NCBI RefSeq assembly: GCF_014284235.1
Contig: NZ_JACOGD010000004.1
Coordinates: 310,001-374,000 of the forward strand
Length of the DNA: 64,000 bases
From: Cognatundibacterium curvum
GTDB lineage: Bacteria; Pseudomonadota; Gammaproteobacteria; Burkholderiales; Burkholderiaceae_D
Direction of reading: 5' to 3'
In this document: positions 1 to 9,083 of the stretch, in pieces
Position numbering within the stretch: position 1 is the first letter of the stretch
Layout of the letters: each line of letters starts with the position of its first letter
Program-made: the position numbers and the translations under genes
Notes under the pieces: generated by a model
Told to the model about the DNA's origin: nothing
What the model saw: only the letters and a program-made list of their open reading frames with translations
Databases searched by the model: none

Positions 1-895
1 ACAAAAGTCTGTCGCCAAAGGCCCGGACATACTGGCACATATAGAACTGCCGCTGATGGTTTCTTATATCGGTATCCCAGCCTTCAGTCTGCTGGGTGCC
101 TGGCTGAATCTGAGCTTTTTCGGCGTTCCTATGGTGCTGACTTTCGCCGCCTTACCGCTGGTATTCCTGCTGGCTGTGATCTGCGCTAACTCCATGGCAC
201 TGACTTCCTGGTCGCCGACGGGTGCACTGTCCAAAATCACGCAGATCACCATGGGCGTAATAGACCGTACCAATCCGGCATCGAACATGATCCCGGCCGG
301 TATGACTGCCGAAGTGGCATCGAATGCCTCCAATCTGCTGTCTGATATCACACCGGGCTATATGCTGGGCGCGAAACCACGTCAGCAGGCAATCGGTCAT
401 GTGATCGGCATTATCTCTGGCGCACTGGCTTGTATCCCGATTTACTACCTGCTGTTCCTGCCTGCCGATGCACAAGGCATACGTGATACGGCGACTATCG
501 TCAGCGACCGCTTCTCGCATCCATCTGCAATGCAATGGAAAGGTATGGCGGAACTGATCGCCAAAGGCGTGAGCAGTTTGCCGACTTCGGCGATTATCGC
601 CATGGTGGTAGCGGCACTGGCAGCGCTGGTGATAGAAGGTGGAAAAATGATCACCAAGGGCAAAATCCCTCTGTCTGCAGTCGCGATTGGCCTCGGTGTG
701 GTTTTGCCGCCAGAAGCCTGTCTGGCCATGTGGCTGGGTGCTGCCGCGTTCTGGTGGATGGGCCGCAAACATCCTGAACCAGGCACTTCCGGTCACCAGT
801 TCTGGGTTGAAGGTTGTGAACCTATCTGTGCCGGTCTGATTTCGGGTGCGGCGTTGATGGGTATCGGTAACGCCCTGTTGAACGTCATGCTGTAA
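1..895 (+). CDS. OPT-family oligopeptide/metal-chelate transporter, C-terminal part
   Basis: The reading frame is open from the first bases of the window, so this is the last ~297 residues of a longer membrane protein. The first ATG, at 56, is internal. Several long hydrophobic segments alternate with short loops, and the sequence fits the C-terminal half of bacterial OPT (oligopeptide transporter) proteins, including the glycine-rich segment before the final helices (GLGVVLPPEACLAMWLG) and the last helix ending NALLNVML. OPT proteins move small peptides or siderophore-like metal chelates across the inner membrane; the substrate cannot be told from this part. A strong terminator follows the stop. 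Family call fairly sure, substrate unknown. Confidence 0.8.
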   Translation, partial: QKSVAKGPDILAHIELPLMVSYIGIPAFSLLGAWLNLSFFGVPMVLTFAALPLVFLLAVICANSMALTSWSPTGALSKITQITMGVIDRTNPASNMIPAGMTAEVASNASNLLSDITPGYMLGAKPRQQAIGHVIGIISGALACIPIYYLLFLPADAQGIRDTATIVSDRFSHPSAMQWKGMAELIAKGVSSLPTSAIIAMVVAALAALVIEGGKMITKGKIPLSAVAIGLGVVLPPEACLAMWLGAAAFWWMGRKHPEPGTSGHQFWVEGCEPICAGLISGAALMGIGNALLNVML

Positions 896-913
896 TTCTG
901 TTCTGCTCATAGC

Positions 914-952
914 AAAAAGCCCCGCCAGACTCAACACTGGCGGGGCTTTTTT
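914..952. terminator. Bidirectional intrinsic terminator
   Basis: A perfect 10-bp GC-rich stem (GCCCCGCCAG / CTGGCGGGGC) with an 8-base loop is flanked by A-rich sequence on the left and a T run on the right. It lies between two convergent genes and can serve both. Confidence 0.9.
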
Positions 953-976
953 CATCTGGCTGCGCGTAGTTGAAAC

Positions 977-1621
977 TCAGCGGCTTTGCTGCATCCAGCC
1001 CAACTGCTGCTCCACCATCTGATCGAAAGCTTGCAGCACAGGGCTGAAATCGGCTTCGGCTTGCAACGCCATCAGCGCATAGGTGCTGGCTTCCAGCGTC
1101 GATAACTGATCGGGCTGATGGGCTTTGCGGATACGGTAATGCGAGGCTGGCATCTGACGCAGACTCCAGCGCGGCAGCGCTTGCAATAAGGGATTCAGAT
1201 ACAACATCTTACGGCTCTTACGCCAGGTCGCATCCAGCACCACTAATCTGAGCGGTGGCTCACTGGCAGACGGTTCCCAGGCGCTGCCATGGCTGTGCAA
1301 GTCCTGCGCCTCAGACTCCGTCGTATCGGGATACAGTAAGACGGTCAGTCTGCCTGACTGCTGTGCCGCCGCTGTGCTGCTATGCCAGTCTCCGTGCAAA
1401 GCCTGTGCCAGTGCCGCCTGCTCAAACTGCTCACCCGCCAGTATCAAAGACGATCCTGGCAAGCACAGATGCAGCAAGCGTCCGCTGCCTTTGACATGAC
1501 TGATCTCCAGCGGATGCTGCAATATCAATAATTCATGGCGGGTATGGACAGGTCTGACACAAGGACAGATACAATTTCTGACAGCACGTAAACAGTGCTG
1601 ACAAGTTTCACGAGAACTCAT
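977..1621 (-). CDS. DTW-domain tRNA-uridine aminocarboxypropyltransferase
   Basis: DTW-domain (TapT/YfiP-like) protein. In this family the enzyme transfers the 3-amino-3-carboxypropyl group of S-adenosylmethionine to uridine-47 of tRNA (acp3U). Visible marks are an N-terminal cysteine cluster (CQHC followed by CICPC) typical of the zinc site, the signature DATW in the middle (family consensus DxTW), and STLEA near the C-terminus. The open frame continues upstream to a GTG at 1678, but ATG 1621 is preferred: it has an AAGG-type ribosome site about ten bases upstream and places the cysteine motif right at the N-terminus, as in relatives. Monocistronic; convergent with the OPT gene. Exact tRNA target is inferred from the family. 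Confidence 0.85.
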   Translation of the reverse strand: MSSRETCQHCLRAVRNCICPCVRPVHTRHELLILQHPLEISHVKGSGRLLHLCLPGSSLILAGEQFEQAALAQALHGDWHSSTAAAQQSGRLTVLLYPDTTESEAQDLHSHGSAWEPSASEPPLRLVVLDATWRKSRKMLYLNPLLQALPRWSLRQMPASHYRIRKAHQPDQLSTLEASTYALMALQAEADFSPVLQAFDQMVEQQLGWMQQSR

Positions 1622-1775
1622 GCAAACCTTACAAACTAGCGGAGAAGTACAGTAGTACGGACTAACAGGTCCAACCACCGGGCACTGCGGATTTTACTTA
1701 ATCCAAGGCGCATTGCGCAGGCTTAGACTATCATGTCAGTAATTTCGTCACCAGCATCACACCGGAAAATCTGTC

Positions 1776-2954
1776 ATGAAAACTCCTTATTTGTTATCCC
1801 TGTTGATTCTGCTGATCGCGACCGCCTGCGGTGGCGGGGGCAGCAGCGCCTCCGGCGGTGACACAGTAATACCCCCGGTTTTGCCTCCGGTCACACCACC
1901 GACTACGCTGGAAAAGAAAGCCGCAGTGCTGGCCGCCAAGCTGGGCAAGTCCAGCCGTATGCTGGTCGGACTGGGTTCGGCTGATCTGGCCGATGTCCAG
2001 AAACAAAATCTGAAAATTGATATTTATGATCAGTATCTGAATGGTGTAGGTGCAGGTTCCTGGCCTACCTGGAACAGTCCAAGCGGCGCCTATGTGCAGG
2101 TGGTCGCTAAAAACGCCGATACCCTGGGCGCTGTGCCTATGTTCACGCTGTATCAGATGGCCAGCAATGGTGATGGCAATCTGTCGGGCTTGTCGAATCA
2201 GGCTTTCATGACTGGTTACTGGAATAATGTGCGTCTGCTGTTCCAGCAAATTAAAACCTATGGCAAACCGGTACTGGTGAATTTTGAGCCGGATTTCTGG
2301 GGCTATACCCAACGCTTGTCCACCAATGCCGACCCGGCTACGGTGTTCGCACTGGTGAACAGTGATGCCGATTGCAGCACGTTGGGCAATCATGTCGCCG
2401 GACTCGCGCAATGCCTGGTACAAATTGCACGTAAATATGCACCCAATGCCTACGTGGGTTTTCCACCGGCGCTGTTTGGTGATCTGTATTCAACGGCACT
2501 CGGCTACATGCAAAAACTGGGCGCAGACAAAGCCGATTTCATCGTGATGCAAACGCTGGACCGCGATGCCGGTTGCTTTGAAGCGATTCCCCAGCCCAGC
2601 TATTGCCAGCGCGCCGGTACGAATTGGTACTGGGATGAAGCGAATATCAAATCCCCTAATTTCACTGAACATTTTGCGCTCGCCAAATCGTATAACACTG
2701 GCCTGCAATTACCCGTGCTGTGGTGGCAGACTCCGCTTGGTGTACCGTCTGCAGTTGCCGGTGGCAGCGCCGGTAAATGGCGTGATAACCGTGCGCGCTA
2801 CTTCCTGACCCATGCGTCTGAAATGGTGGCGGCAGGCGGGTTGGGCGTGGTATTCAGCACCGGTGAAGTGAATCAGACCAGTATCAATACCGATGGCGGC
2901 CAGTTCAAAACTCTGACGACGAATTACCTGGCAAACCCGGCAGCCCTGCCGTAA
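1776..2954 (+). CDS. Secreted lipoprotein of unknown function, possibly glycosidase-like
   Basis: 392-residue protein with a clear lipoprotein signal: short basic start, leucine-rich core, lipobox ATAC with Cys18, then a Gly/Ser and Pro-rich linker to about residue 45. The body (residues 50-390) has segments such as KPVLVNFEPDFWGY and a late LPVLWWQTP that recall strand-end motifs of TIM-barrel glycoside hydrolases, with an acidic residue after a beta-strand. That resemblance is only impressionistic; I do not recognise a named family. Expected location is the outer membrane or the periplasm, tethered by lipid. It stands alone, with the next gene convergent. Confidence 0.7.
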   Translation: MKTPYLLSLLILLIATACGGGGSSASGGDTVIPPVLPPVTPPTTLEKKAAVLAAKLGKSSRMLVGLGSADLADVQKQNLKIDIYDQYLNGVGAGSWPTWNSPSGAYVQVVAKNADTLGAVPMFTLYQMASNGDGNLSGLSNQAFMTGYWNNVRLLFQQIKTYGKPVLVNFEPDFWGYTQRLSTNADPATVFALVNSDADCSTLGNHVAGLAQCLVQIARKYAPNAYVGFPPALFGDLYSTALGYMQKLGADKADFIVMQTLDRDAGCFEAIPQPSYCQRAGTNWYWDEANIKSPNFTEHFALAKSYNTGLQLPVLWWQTPLGVPSAVAGGSAGKWRDNRARYFLTHASEMVAAGGLGVVFSTGEVNQTSINTDGGQFKTLTTNYLANPAALP

Positions 2955-2984
2955 GCCTCAGTAAGCCGCAGTCATCAAGCGCCT

Positions 2985-3890
2985 TCAGGCATGCTGACGG
3001 TTCAGATGCTGTAATGCAGGCAAGAGGCTGGGATAGCTGAACTGGTATCCCAGCTTATTCAGACGGGTCGGCAGCACATGCTGGCCACCGGTCAGCAATT
3101 CCGACAACTCCCCCAATGCGAGTTGCAGTACCCAGGCCGGGGTGAAGAGCCAGGCCGGACGCTGCAGACTGCGCGCCAGTAACTGCGTGAATTCACGGTT
3201 CGTCACAGCTTCTGGCGCGACCATATTGACGCAGCCGCTGGCACGCTCATCTGTGAGCAATCTGAGCATGATGGCCACATAATCATCGACATGTATCCAG
3301 CTCATCCACTGACGGCCATCGCCTATGCGCGCACCCAGACCCAGTTGAAATGGCAGGCGCATTTTTTTCAAAATACCGCCAGCACTATCGAGCACTAAGC
3401 CCGTACGCAGCACACAGACCCGGGTTCCGAAGCGTGCTGCCGGGATTGCGGCGGCTTCCCAGTCTACGCATAACTGCGCGCCAAAATCACCACCGGCACT
3501 GGCAGTTTCATCGATCATTTCGTCATGACGATTGCCATACACGCCAATGGCCGAGCCGCTGAGCAGCACAGCAGGCTTCTTCCTGGCCTGCGCCATTTTG
3601 TGCATCAGTTGCTCAGTCAAAGTAATGCGGCTGAGACGCAGCAATTGCTTACGCGCCGCAGTCCAGCGCGCATCGACGATGGATTCGCCCGCCAGATTGA
3701 TGACGGCATCGAACTCCAGTTCGGGCGTGTATTGCTCCAGGTCCTGCATCGCCTGTACCCCGGCACCACACAATGCGGCCAGCTGATGCGGGCGACGCGT
3801 AAGAACAGTGAGCTGATGTCCCTGCGCCAGCAAGGCTGAGCATAAACGACGGCCGATCAGCCCGGTTCCGCCTGTGATTAAGATATGCAT
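2985..3890 (-). CDS. TIGR01777-family NAD(P)-dependent epimerase
   Basis: 301-residue extended-SDR-like protein of the TIGR01777 (YfcH/SDR39U1) family. The N-terminal Rossmann motif GGTGLIG (residues 7-13) binds NAD(P). VINLAGESI and a typical family C-terminus (LTGGQHVLPTRLNKLGYQF) are present and the length is normal. Physiological substrate is not known for the family. The gene follows a TonB-like gene on the same strand with a 62-bp gap, so the two may be co-transcribed, but no functional link is evident. Confidence 0.88.
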   Translation of the reverse strand: MHILITGGTGLIGRRLCSALLAQGHQLTVLTRRPHQLAALCGAGVQAMQDLEQYTPELEFDAVINLAGESIVDARWTAARKQLLRLSRITLTEQLMHKMAQARKKPAVLLSGSAIGVYGNRHDEMIDETASAGGDFGAQLCVDWEAAAIPAARFGTRVCVLRTGLVLDSAGGILKKMRLPFQLGLGARIGDGRQWMSWIHVDDYVAIMLRLLTDERASGCVNMVAPEAVTNREFTQLLARSLQRPAWLFTPAWVLQLALGELSELLTGGQHVLPTRLNKLGYQFSYPSLLPALQHLNRQHA

Positions 3891-3952
3891 AGAGTGTCCT
3901 GCCCTGTTCGTGAATTGTCCCCAGTGTAGGGCAATTCATGCAATTTTGCTGA

Positions 3953-5974
3953 TCAGCGCAATTCTTCCAGTATGCGCAGGCTGTCATCAAAACTCCAGAT
4001 ACGGCGAATTTCAATCACATCGTATTGTGCCGCCACCGCAGGTGGAAAGGCCGCATAACGCGCATTGAGGCGCACGATATTGCGCACCGCCTGGTCCAGA
4101 TCCATACGGCCACTGGAGCGGTGTATGGTCACCTCCTCTACGGTGCCATCACTACGGATAGACACTGTGACTATCGGGTCTCCGCGTGCTTTATCTCTGG
4201 CAGTATTGGAGTAGTTCAGATTGCCATTGCGTTCGATTTTCTGTTTCCAGCTATCGGCATAGGCACGTAACTGCACATCGCGCTCACTCGTGCTGAAGAC
4301 ACTGCGGCGGCGTGATTTCTCGACTGAGTCGCGCGGTACCGGCGGCGCACCACGCAGCAAATCCAAGCCGCGTGCCTGTTCGCGCAAACGGTTAGCCAGA
4401 TCGCTTTGCAAACTGGCCTGACTGGCGCTTGCGAGTGCGCTGCCATTGCCACCGGCACTGCCGTTACCACTACCGGTACCCGGTATTGTGGCGTTACCAT
4501 TGCTGCCGGCGCTTGCGTTACCAGACTGGCTGTTCTGCGCTTGGGCTGATACACCTGCACCTGCGCCAGCAGCGGTCGCCATTCCCTGTGCGGGTGCAGT
4601 ATTCTGGCTGACACTGCTATTGCCAGCGATGACCTGTACAGCCCGGGCCTGACTTTGCGCCTTATCTGCCATACTGGACTGGACCGCAGCGCTCTGAGCA
4701 GCCTGAGCAGCCTGAGCCGCTTTAGCAGCCGCCTGCAACTCAGCCTCACGCTGCTGTTGCGCTGCCAACTGCTGCCTGGCCTGCTCTTGCTCCTGCTTTT
4801 GCTTCGCCAGTTGCGCCAGTTGCTGACGCTCCTGTTCACGTTCACGCTCCTGCTCGCGTTCCAACTCCCGTTTCTGCAGTGCTGCGTTACGTTGATTTTT
4901 CTGTAGCTCGCGCATCTGCTTATCCTGCGCAAGCTGCTGCTGCAAACCTGCATCAACAACAACTGCTGGCTGACTGCGTTGCTGCAGCATTTCGGTCAGA
5001 CGATTTTCTGCAGCCGTGTGTGCTTGCTGCAGTTGCTGTTCATGGCGCAGTTGTTCTTGTTTTTCCTGTTCCTGTTTTTTCAGTTCACGCAGTTCTGCTG
5101 CGCGCTTTTCCTGTTCAGCTTTTTCCTGTTCCCGACGGTCGGTCTCGGCCTGAGCAAGGCGGAATTGCTCTATGTCGCTTTTCTGGCTTTGCTGAATCTG
5201 GCTGACCAAAGTTTGCTGACTGCGCATATCCGCAGTCTCGCTGAGCTGAGCCGCTAACTGGCGCTCACGCTCGGCCTGTTTGCGCTGACGTTTTTCTGCA
5301 TCAGCCTGATAGCGCTCCGGGGTGACAGCGACAGGATCATCCTCTTTTTCTTCACCACTCTGACTGACAGGATCAGGAAAGCGACGCCGCTCGGTTTCTT
5401 CCTCAGGCGCTTTCTTGATATCTTCCGGCGCCTGAGCAGCCACCACAAAACTATCCAGTCTGAACTGATCCTGGGCGATGACTGCCTTCACTTCAGACAG
5501 CGCTATCTTGCGCTTGGGTGCAACCGGCGCCTGAGAGGCATAAGCGCGCTTGGTCTTAGTCGTTTTCGCGGATGTTGGTGGCGGCGTAAGTACTACAGCA
5601 GGCGGACGCGGCGCGATCAGTTGTATGCCATTCACGGCTACGCCTGATGCCCTGCTTTGCGCTGCGATGGAAGATAAGGCTGGTGTCGATGCAGGCTGGG
5701 CTTTTTCAGCCGGGGCTGAGGCTGGGCTTGTGGATGAACTCTGCGCTGGCGGTGCTGGCATGGTGATACGCAAGGCCAGTTGCGGCACTTCGGCACGTTG
5801 CTCAGATGCAGACGGCGCTGAGGATAGTGCTGCGGCCGGACCGCTACCCGGTATGCCAAAGCGCAGCGATAACACCAGTACATGCAAGAGCACAGAGACC
5901 AGCAGCCCAAGCGTCAGCCGCCATTTTACCTCATCAGGGAGTTGTGCTGCAGAGTGGTGCGCAATCAGAGTCAT
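3953..5974 (-). CDS. Large TonB/TolA-like envelope protein
   Basis: 673 residues. One membrane anchor lies near the N-terminus (about residues 18-40, LGLLVSVLLHVLVLSLRFG), followed by a Pro/Ala/Ser-rich stretch (45-160), a very long Gln/Glu/Arg/Lys-rich coiled coil (about 215-430), a Gly/Asn/Ala-rich linker (about 440-530) and a TonB C-terminal domain (last ~100 residues, with VSIRSDGTVEEVTIHRSSG). The anchor-coiled coil-TonB_C order resembles TolA in shape but the end domain is of TonB type. TonB proteins pass proton-motive energy to outer-membrane receptors. No exbB/exbD neighbours are present, so its partner motor must be elsewhere. Much longer than classical TonB (~240 residues). Confidence 0.8.
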   Translation of the reverse strand: MTLIAHHSAAQLPDEVKWRLTLGLLVSVLLHVLVLSLRFGIPGSGPAAALSSAPSASEQRAEVPQLALRITMPAPPAQSSSTSPASAPAEKAQPASTPALSSIAAQSRASGVAVNGIQLIAPRPPAVVLTPPPTSAKTTKTKRAYASQAPVAPKRKIALSEVKAVIAQDQFRLDSFVVAAQAPEDIKKAPEEETERRRFPDPVSQSGEEKEDDPVAVTPERYQADAEKRQRKQAERERQLAAQLSETADMRSQQTLVSQIQQSQKSDIEQFRLAQAETDRREQEKAEQEKRAAELRELKKQEQEKQEQLRHEQQLQQAHTAAENRLTEMLQQRSQPAVVVDAGLQQQLAQDKQMRELQKNQRNAALQKRELEREQEREREQERQQLAQLAKQKQEQEQARQQLAAQQQREAELQAAAKAAQAAQAAQSAAVQSSMADKAQSQARAVQVIAGNSSVSQNTAPAQGMATAAGAGAGVSAQAQNSQSGNASAGSNGNATIPGTGSGNGSAGGNGSALASASQASLQSDLANRLREQARGLDLLRGAPPVPRDSVEKSRRRSVFSTSERDVQLRAYADSWKQKIERNGNLNYSNTARDKARGDPIVTVSIRSDGTVEEVTIHRSSGRMDLDQAVRNIVRLNARYAAFPPAVAAQYDVIEIRRIWSFDDSLRILEELR

Positions 5975-6204
5975 GCAATCAGAAAATCCGGGAGTTCATC
6001 AGGTCAATATCCGGCGCTACTTTACCATTGCACAGCGCCAACGCACACTGGAATTGCGTGATACGCCAGCAATTGTGACCAGACGCCGACAATTGCCTGA
6101 GCAGACTTGTTGTGCCGATTTCCACAAGCTGAGCTGGTGAACATATCAAGACAGCTTGCCTGCGTGGGTGATAAGCTCGACATCAATCCGGCATCCGTCT
6201 GCAC

Positions 6205-6239
6205 TCAGCAATCAGCAATCAGCAATCAACTCTCAGCAA
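6205..6239. repeat. Short tandem repeat TCAGCAA
   Basis: Three direct copies of the heptamer TCAGCAA (6205-6225) plus a fourth one seven bases further on, in the leader just upstream of the hydroxyproline epimerase start. No known function; slippage there could change leader length. Confidence 0.6.
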
Positions 6240-6257
6240 AAAATCCTAAGGCCCATC

Positions 6258-7202
6258 ATGACCAGCATAGACATTATCGACTCCCACACCGGCGGCGAAC
6301 CTACCCGCGTCATCATGGCGGGCGGCCCGCCGCTTGGTGCGGGCAGCCTGGCTCAGCAACTGGAGATCTTCCGCACTCAGTTTGACCATTACCGTACTGC
6401 GACGGTGTGTGAACCACGCGGTTCAGATGTGCTGGTCGGCGCACTGGCCTGTCACTCACCGCATCCGGATTGCGTGGCCGGCGTGATCTTCTTTAACAAC
6501 GTCGGTTATCTGGGCATGTGTGGTCACGGCATGATAGGTTTTCTGGTCACGCTTGCCCATGCGGGCCGTATTACACCTGGCCTGCATCGCATCGATACAC
6601 CAGTCGGTATCGTGCAGGCTGAATTACATGAAGACCTGAGCGTGACGGTGCATAATGTACCAGCCTACCGCTACCGCCATGCAGTCAGCATCGAGGTGCC
6701 GGGCATAGGCACAGTCAGCGGCGATATCGCCTGGGGTGGCAACTGGTTTTTCCTGATTAATCAGCATGGAATGCAGCTGCAGCTGACACAGCTTGAACAA
6801 TTAACGGATTTTGCCTGGCGAGTGCGGCAGGCGCTGGAAGCAGCCGGTATCAGCGGTGAACATGGTGCAGTGATCGACCACATAGAATTATTTGGCGCCG
6901 CCGACTCTGCCAATAATCATAGTAAGAATTTCGTGCTTTGCCCCGGCAAAGCCTACGACCGCTCGCCCTGCGGCACCGGCACCAGCGCGAAACTGGCTTG
7001 CCTGGCGGCAGATGGCAAACTGAAAGAGCAACAAGTCTGGCGTCAGGAAAGCATTATCGGCAGCGTGTTTGAAGCCAGCTATCGTTTTGCCGATGCTGAA
7101 CGGACGCGGATTTTACCCAGCCTGCGCGGCTCAGCCTTTGTGAATGCCGAAGCCAGACTGCTACTCAACGAGCACGACCCCTTCATCTGGGGCATACGTT
7201 AA
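6258..7202 (+). CDS. 4-hydroxyproline 2-epimerase (proline racemase family)
   Basis: 314-residue member of the proline racemase superfamily. The two catalytic cysteines are both present: Cys88 in MCGHG and Cys238 in [10 protein letters not shown] Cys/Cys pair at these places and the length fit 4-hydroxyproline 2-epimerase, which converts trans-4-hydroxy-L-proline to cis-4-hydroxy-D-proline in the cytoplasm, the first step of hydroxyproline catabolism. The frame is open further upstream, but the ATG at 6258 begins the conserved start ([17 protein letters not shown]) and has TAAGG eight bases before it. Two regulators follow (AraC/PAS, convergent; GntR), but none of the later pathway enzymes lies nearby. 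Proline racemase activity cannot be fully excluded. Confidence 0.85.
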   Translation: MTSIDIIDSHTGGEPTRVIMAGGPPLGAGSLAQQLEIFRTQFDHYRTATVCEPRGSDVLVGALACHSPHPDCVAGVIFFNNVGYLGMCGHGMIGFLVTLAHAGRITPGLHRIDTPVGIVQAELHEDLSVTVHNVPAYRYRHAVSIEVPGIGTVSGDIAWGGNWFFLINQHGMQLQLTQLEQLTDFAWRVRQALEAAGISGEHGAVIDHIELFGAADSANNHSKNFVLCPGKAYDRSPCGTGTSAKLACLAADGKLKEQQVWRQESIIGSVFEASYRFADAERTRILPSLRGSAFVNAEARLLLNEHDPFIWGIR

Positions 7203-7231
7203 GCCTGCAAACTGAAAGCAGCCTGCGCGCA

Positions 7232-8008
7232 TCAGTTCGCAGGCTGACTGTCACGCATCACTTCACGATAATCGCTGGGCGTCATTCCTACGGTGGCACG
7301 AAATACGCGTGAAAACGCGCTGTGATCCTGATAGCCACAAGCCAGCGCGACTTCGGTGATACTGCAATCGGATGCCGACAACATAGCCGATGCCGCATCG
7401 AGCCGGATTTTGACCATCATCTGACGCGGCGTCAGCGAAAATATCTTATGAAAATTGCGCTCCAGCTGGGCCACCGATAAGCCGGTCAGTTCAACTAACT
7501 CGGCCATGCTCACGGTCTGCGCATAATGCTGATGTAAGTGGCTGACTGCCGCTGCCACCTTGGCATAGACCGGATGGCGTTGATCGGGCGCAGCCAGATC
7601 GCGCGATACCCCACATAAACCGATGATGGCGCCAGCCTGATCACGCAGCGGCTTCTTTTGGGTCAGACACCAGCCCGGGCTGCGGTTCGGATACAAATGC
7701 AATTCCAGCTGATCGCGTAATTCCTTTGCGCCTTTCAATACCATCGCATCCTGCGTCGCGTAACTGACGGCTAAGGAAGTGGGGAATAAATCTGCGGCAC
7801 TGCGCCCCAGCAAAGCAGACTTTTCGCGCAAACCACAGCGTCTGACCAAAGTCTGGTTGACCACGATGTAGCGCCCTGCCGTATCTTTAACGAAAAACAC
7901 GATATCGCCCATGGAGTCGAACAGACTCTCGGCGAAAAACACATCCGCTACATGCTGCGCCAGCCACGCGCGCTGATCCTGTACGGAATACTGCCTGCCC
8001 TCTTCCAT
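7232..8008 (-). CDS. AraC-family transcription factor with PAS sensor domain
   Basis: 258 residues: an N-terminal PAS/PAC domain (about 25-140; DIVFFVKDTAGRYIVVNQTLVRRCG) and a C-terminal AraC/XylS double helix-turn-helix (about 150-250; ITEVALACGYQDHSAFSRVF, ending GMTPSDYRE). The frame is open upstream, but the ATG at 8008 is chosen because AGAAAGG sits six bases before it; ATG 8014 would touch that site. Convergent with the 4-hydroxyproline epimerase gene 29 bp away, which suggests (inference) that it responds to a metabolite and controls the epimerase or a linked pathway. Confidence 0.85.
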   Translation of the reverse strand: MEEGRQYSVQDQRAWLAQHVADVFFAESLFDSMGDIVFFVKDTAGRYIVVNQTLVRRCGLREKSALLGRSAADLFPTSLAVSYATQDAMVLKGAKELRDQLELHLYPNRSPGWCLTQKKPLRDQAGAIIGLCGVSRDLAAPDQRHPVYAKVAAAVSHLHQHYAQTVSMAELVELTGLSVAQLERNFHKIFSLTPRQMMVKIRLDAASAMLSASDCSITEVALACGYQDHSAFSRVFRATVGMTPSDYREVMRDSQPAN

Positions 8009-8333
8009 TTCCATCCTTTCTGCACACCAGCATGTCTGACCGCATGCCGTTAATATATTAAGATTGCAGACATCAGGATACCTGATAGGCAAGCCAAATA
8101 CCTCAGGCCAACAAAATCACCCGCAAAATCCGGCACACAAATGTGCCTAGGAACAACAAGCTGCGGGACTAGCATCGGGGAGTCATGCTGTGACACTCTG
8201 TGACAGCGCTGTCTTTCAGGCATTCCGACATTGCAAATAATTGAAATTGTATTTTTTAACAAGGTAAAATCCCCGTTAAAGCCAAGGTGCCGCTCCTGAG
8301 CCGCTAAAAATTGGTACAGATGAGGGAATAAAC
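8009..8333. other. Divergent intergenic region between AraC/PAS and GntR genes
   Basis: About 325 bases without a convincing gene. An open frame on the minus strand (8050-8262) has no family likeness and no good ribosome site. The region should hold the promoters of both flanking regulators and any operators for them. Confidence 0.5.
8241..8270 (+). promoter_or_regulatory. Candidate sigma-70 promoter for the GntR regulator
   Basis: TTGAAA (8241-8246) and TAAAAT (8265-8270) are separated by 18 bases, about 65 bases ahead of the GntR-type start codon. Good matches by eye; untested. Confidence 0.4.
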
Positions 8334-9008
8334 ATGCTCGTAAAACAAGAATTTTCCGCTGCTAATGCACCAAAAATGCGGGCAGCCGACATTGCATACA
8401 ATGCAATTGAAAGCATGATAGTGAAACTCGAGTTGCGACCGGGCTCACCTGTAGTAGAAGCAGAGTTGGTAGAGAAAACCGGCCTCGGCCGCACCCCGCT
8501 GCGCGAAGCGCTGATGCGTATGTCATCGAATGGCCTGATCGTACAAATGCCACGCCGTGGTCTGGTGATCAGCGATATCGATGCCAGCGAATATATGAAT
8601 GTGATAGCGACACGTCGCGTATTAGAAGGCCTGATCGCGCAGCAGGCAGCTCAACTCGCCACTGCCGAACAAAGAAAAGATATGCTGCTCTGGGCAGACA
8701 AAATGCTCATCGCAGCCAAATGCCATGATCTGGGCGCTTACATGGCGGCCGATCAGGCATTTGACACGATAGTGCATGAAGCTTGCGGCAATCCATCCGC
8801 CGTTCAGGCGGTGGTACCGCTGGTCATACAATGCCGCCGTTTCTGGTATGCCTATCAGCATGCGGGTGATGTCGAGGAAGGTGCGCGTTGCCACATGCTG
8901 GCTGCCAAAGCCATTGCCAAGGGCAATGTTGAACTGGCGGTCAAAGCCAGTCATGGTCTGATGGATTATCTGGTCACATTTGCCAGCGAAGTCATGGGCA
9001 AAAAGTAA
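8334..9008 (+). CDS. GntR-family transcriptional regulator with FCD domain
   Basis: 224 residues: winged helix-turn-helix GntR domain (about 18-85, with the typical LRPGSPVVEAELVEKTGLGRTPLREAL) and an all-helical FCD ligand domain (about 95-215). FadR-subfamily regulators bind small organic acids and usually repress catabolic genes. The start ATG at 8334 has GAGGG eight bases upstream. It lies behind the 4-hydroxyproline epimerase and its AraC/PAS neighbour; hydroxyproline loci often carry GntR/FCD regulators, so a role there is plausible but inferred. Confidence 0.87.
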   Translation: MLVKQEFSAANAPKMRAADIAYNAIESMIVKLELRPGSPVVEAELVEKTGLGRTPLREALMRMSSNGLIVQMPRRGLVISDIDASEYMNVIATRRVLEGLIAQQAAQLATAEQRKDMLLWADKMLIAAKCHDLGAYMAADQAFDTIVHEACGNPSAVQAVVPLVIQCRRFWYAYQHAGDVEEGARCHMLAAKAIAKGNVELAVKASHGLMDYLVTFASEVMGKK

Positions 9009-9083
9009 GCCTGATCGCAAGCAATGCAGAAGCGCCGCAGGGCTGCCACGCTCAGTGTGGCGCGGGCTAGCATTGCACGAACC

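Noticed and set aside
152-955. 267-codon open frame on the minus strand
   Set aside because: Antisense to the OPT transporter; Arg/His/Gln-rich shadow, and it would run through the terminator.
962-985. Match to the inter-cassette repeat (GAGTTTCAACTA on the minus strand)
   Set aside because: Only about 12 bases match, inside the end of the DTW gene; likely chance.
6201-6240. Possible CRISPR-like or satellite array
   Set aside because: Only three to four copies of a 7-base unit; no spacers.
8050-8262. 70-codon minus-strand frame between two regulators
   Set aside because: No ribosome site or family likeness; occupies the divergent promoter region.
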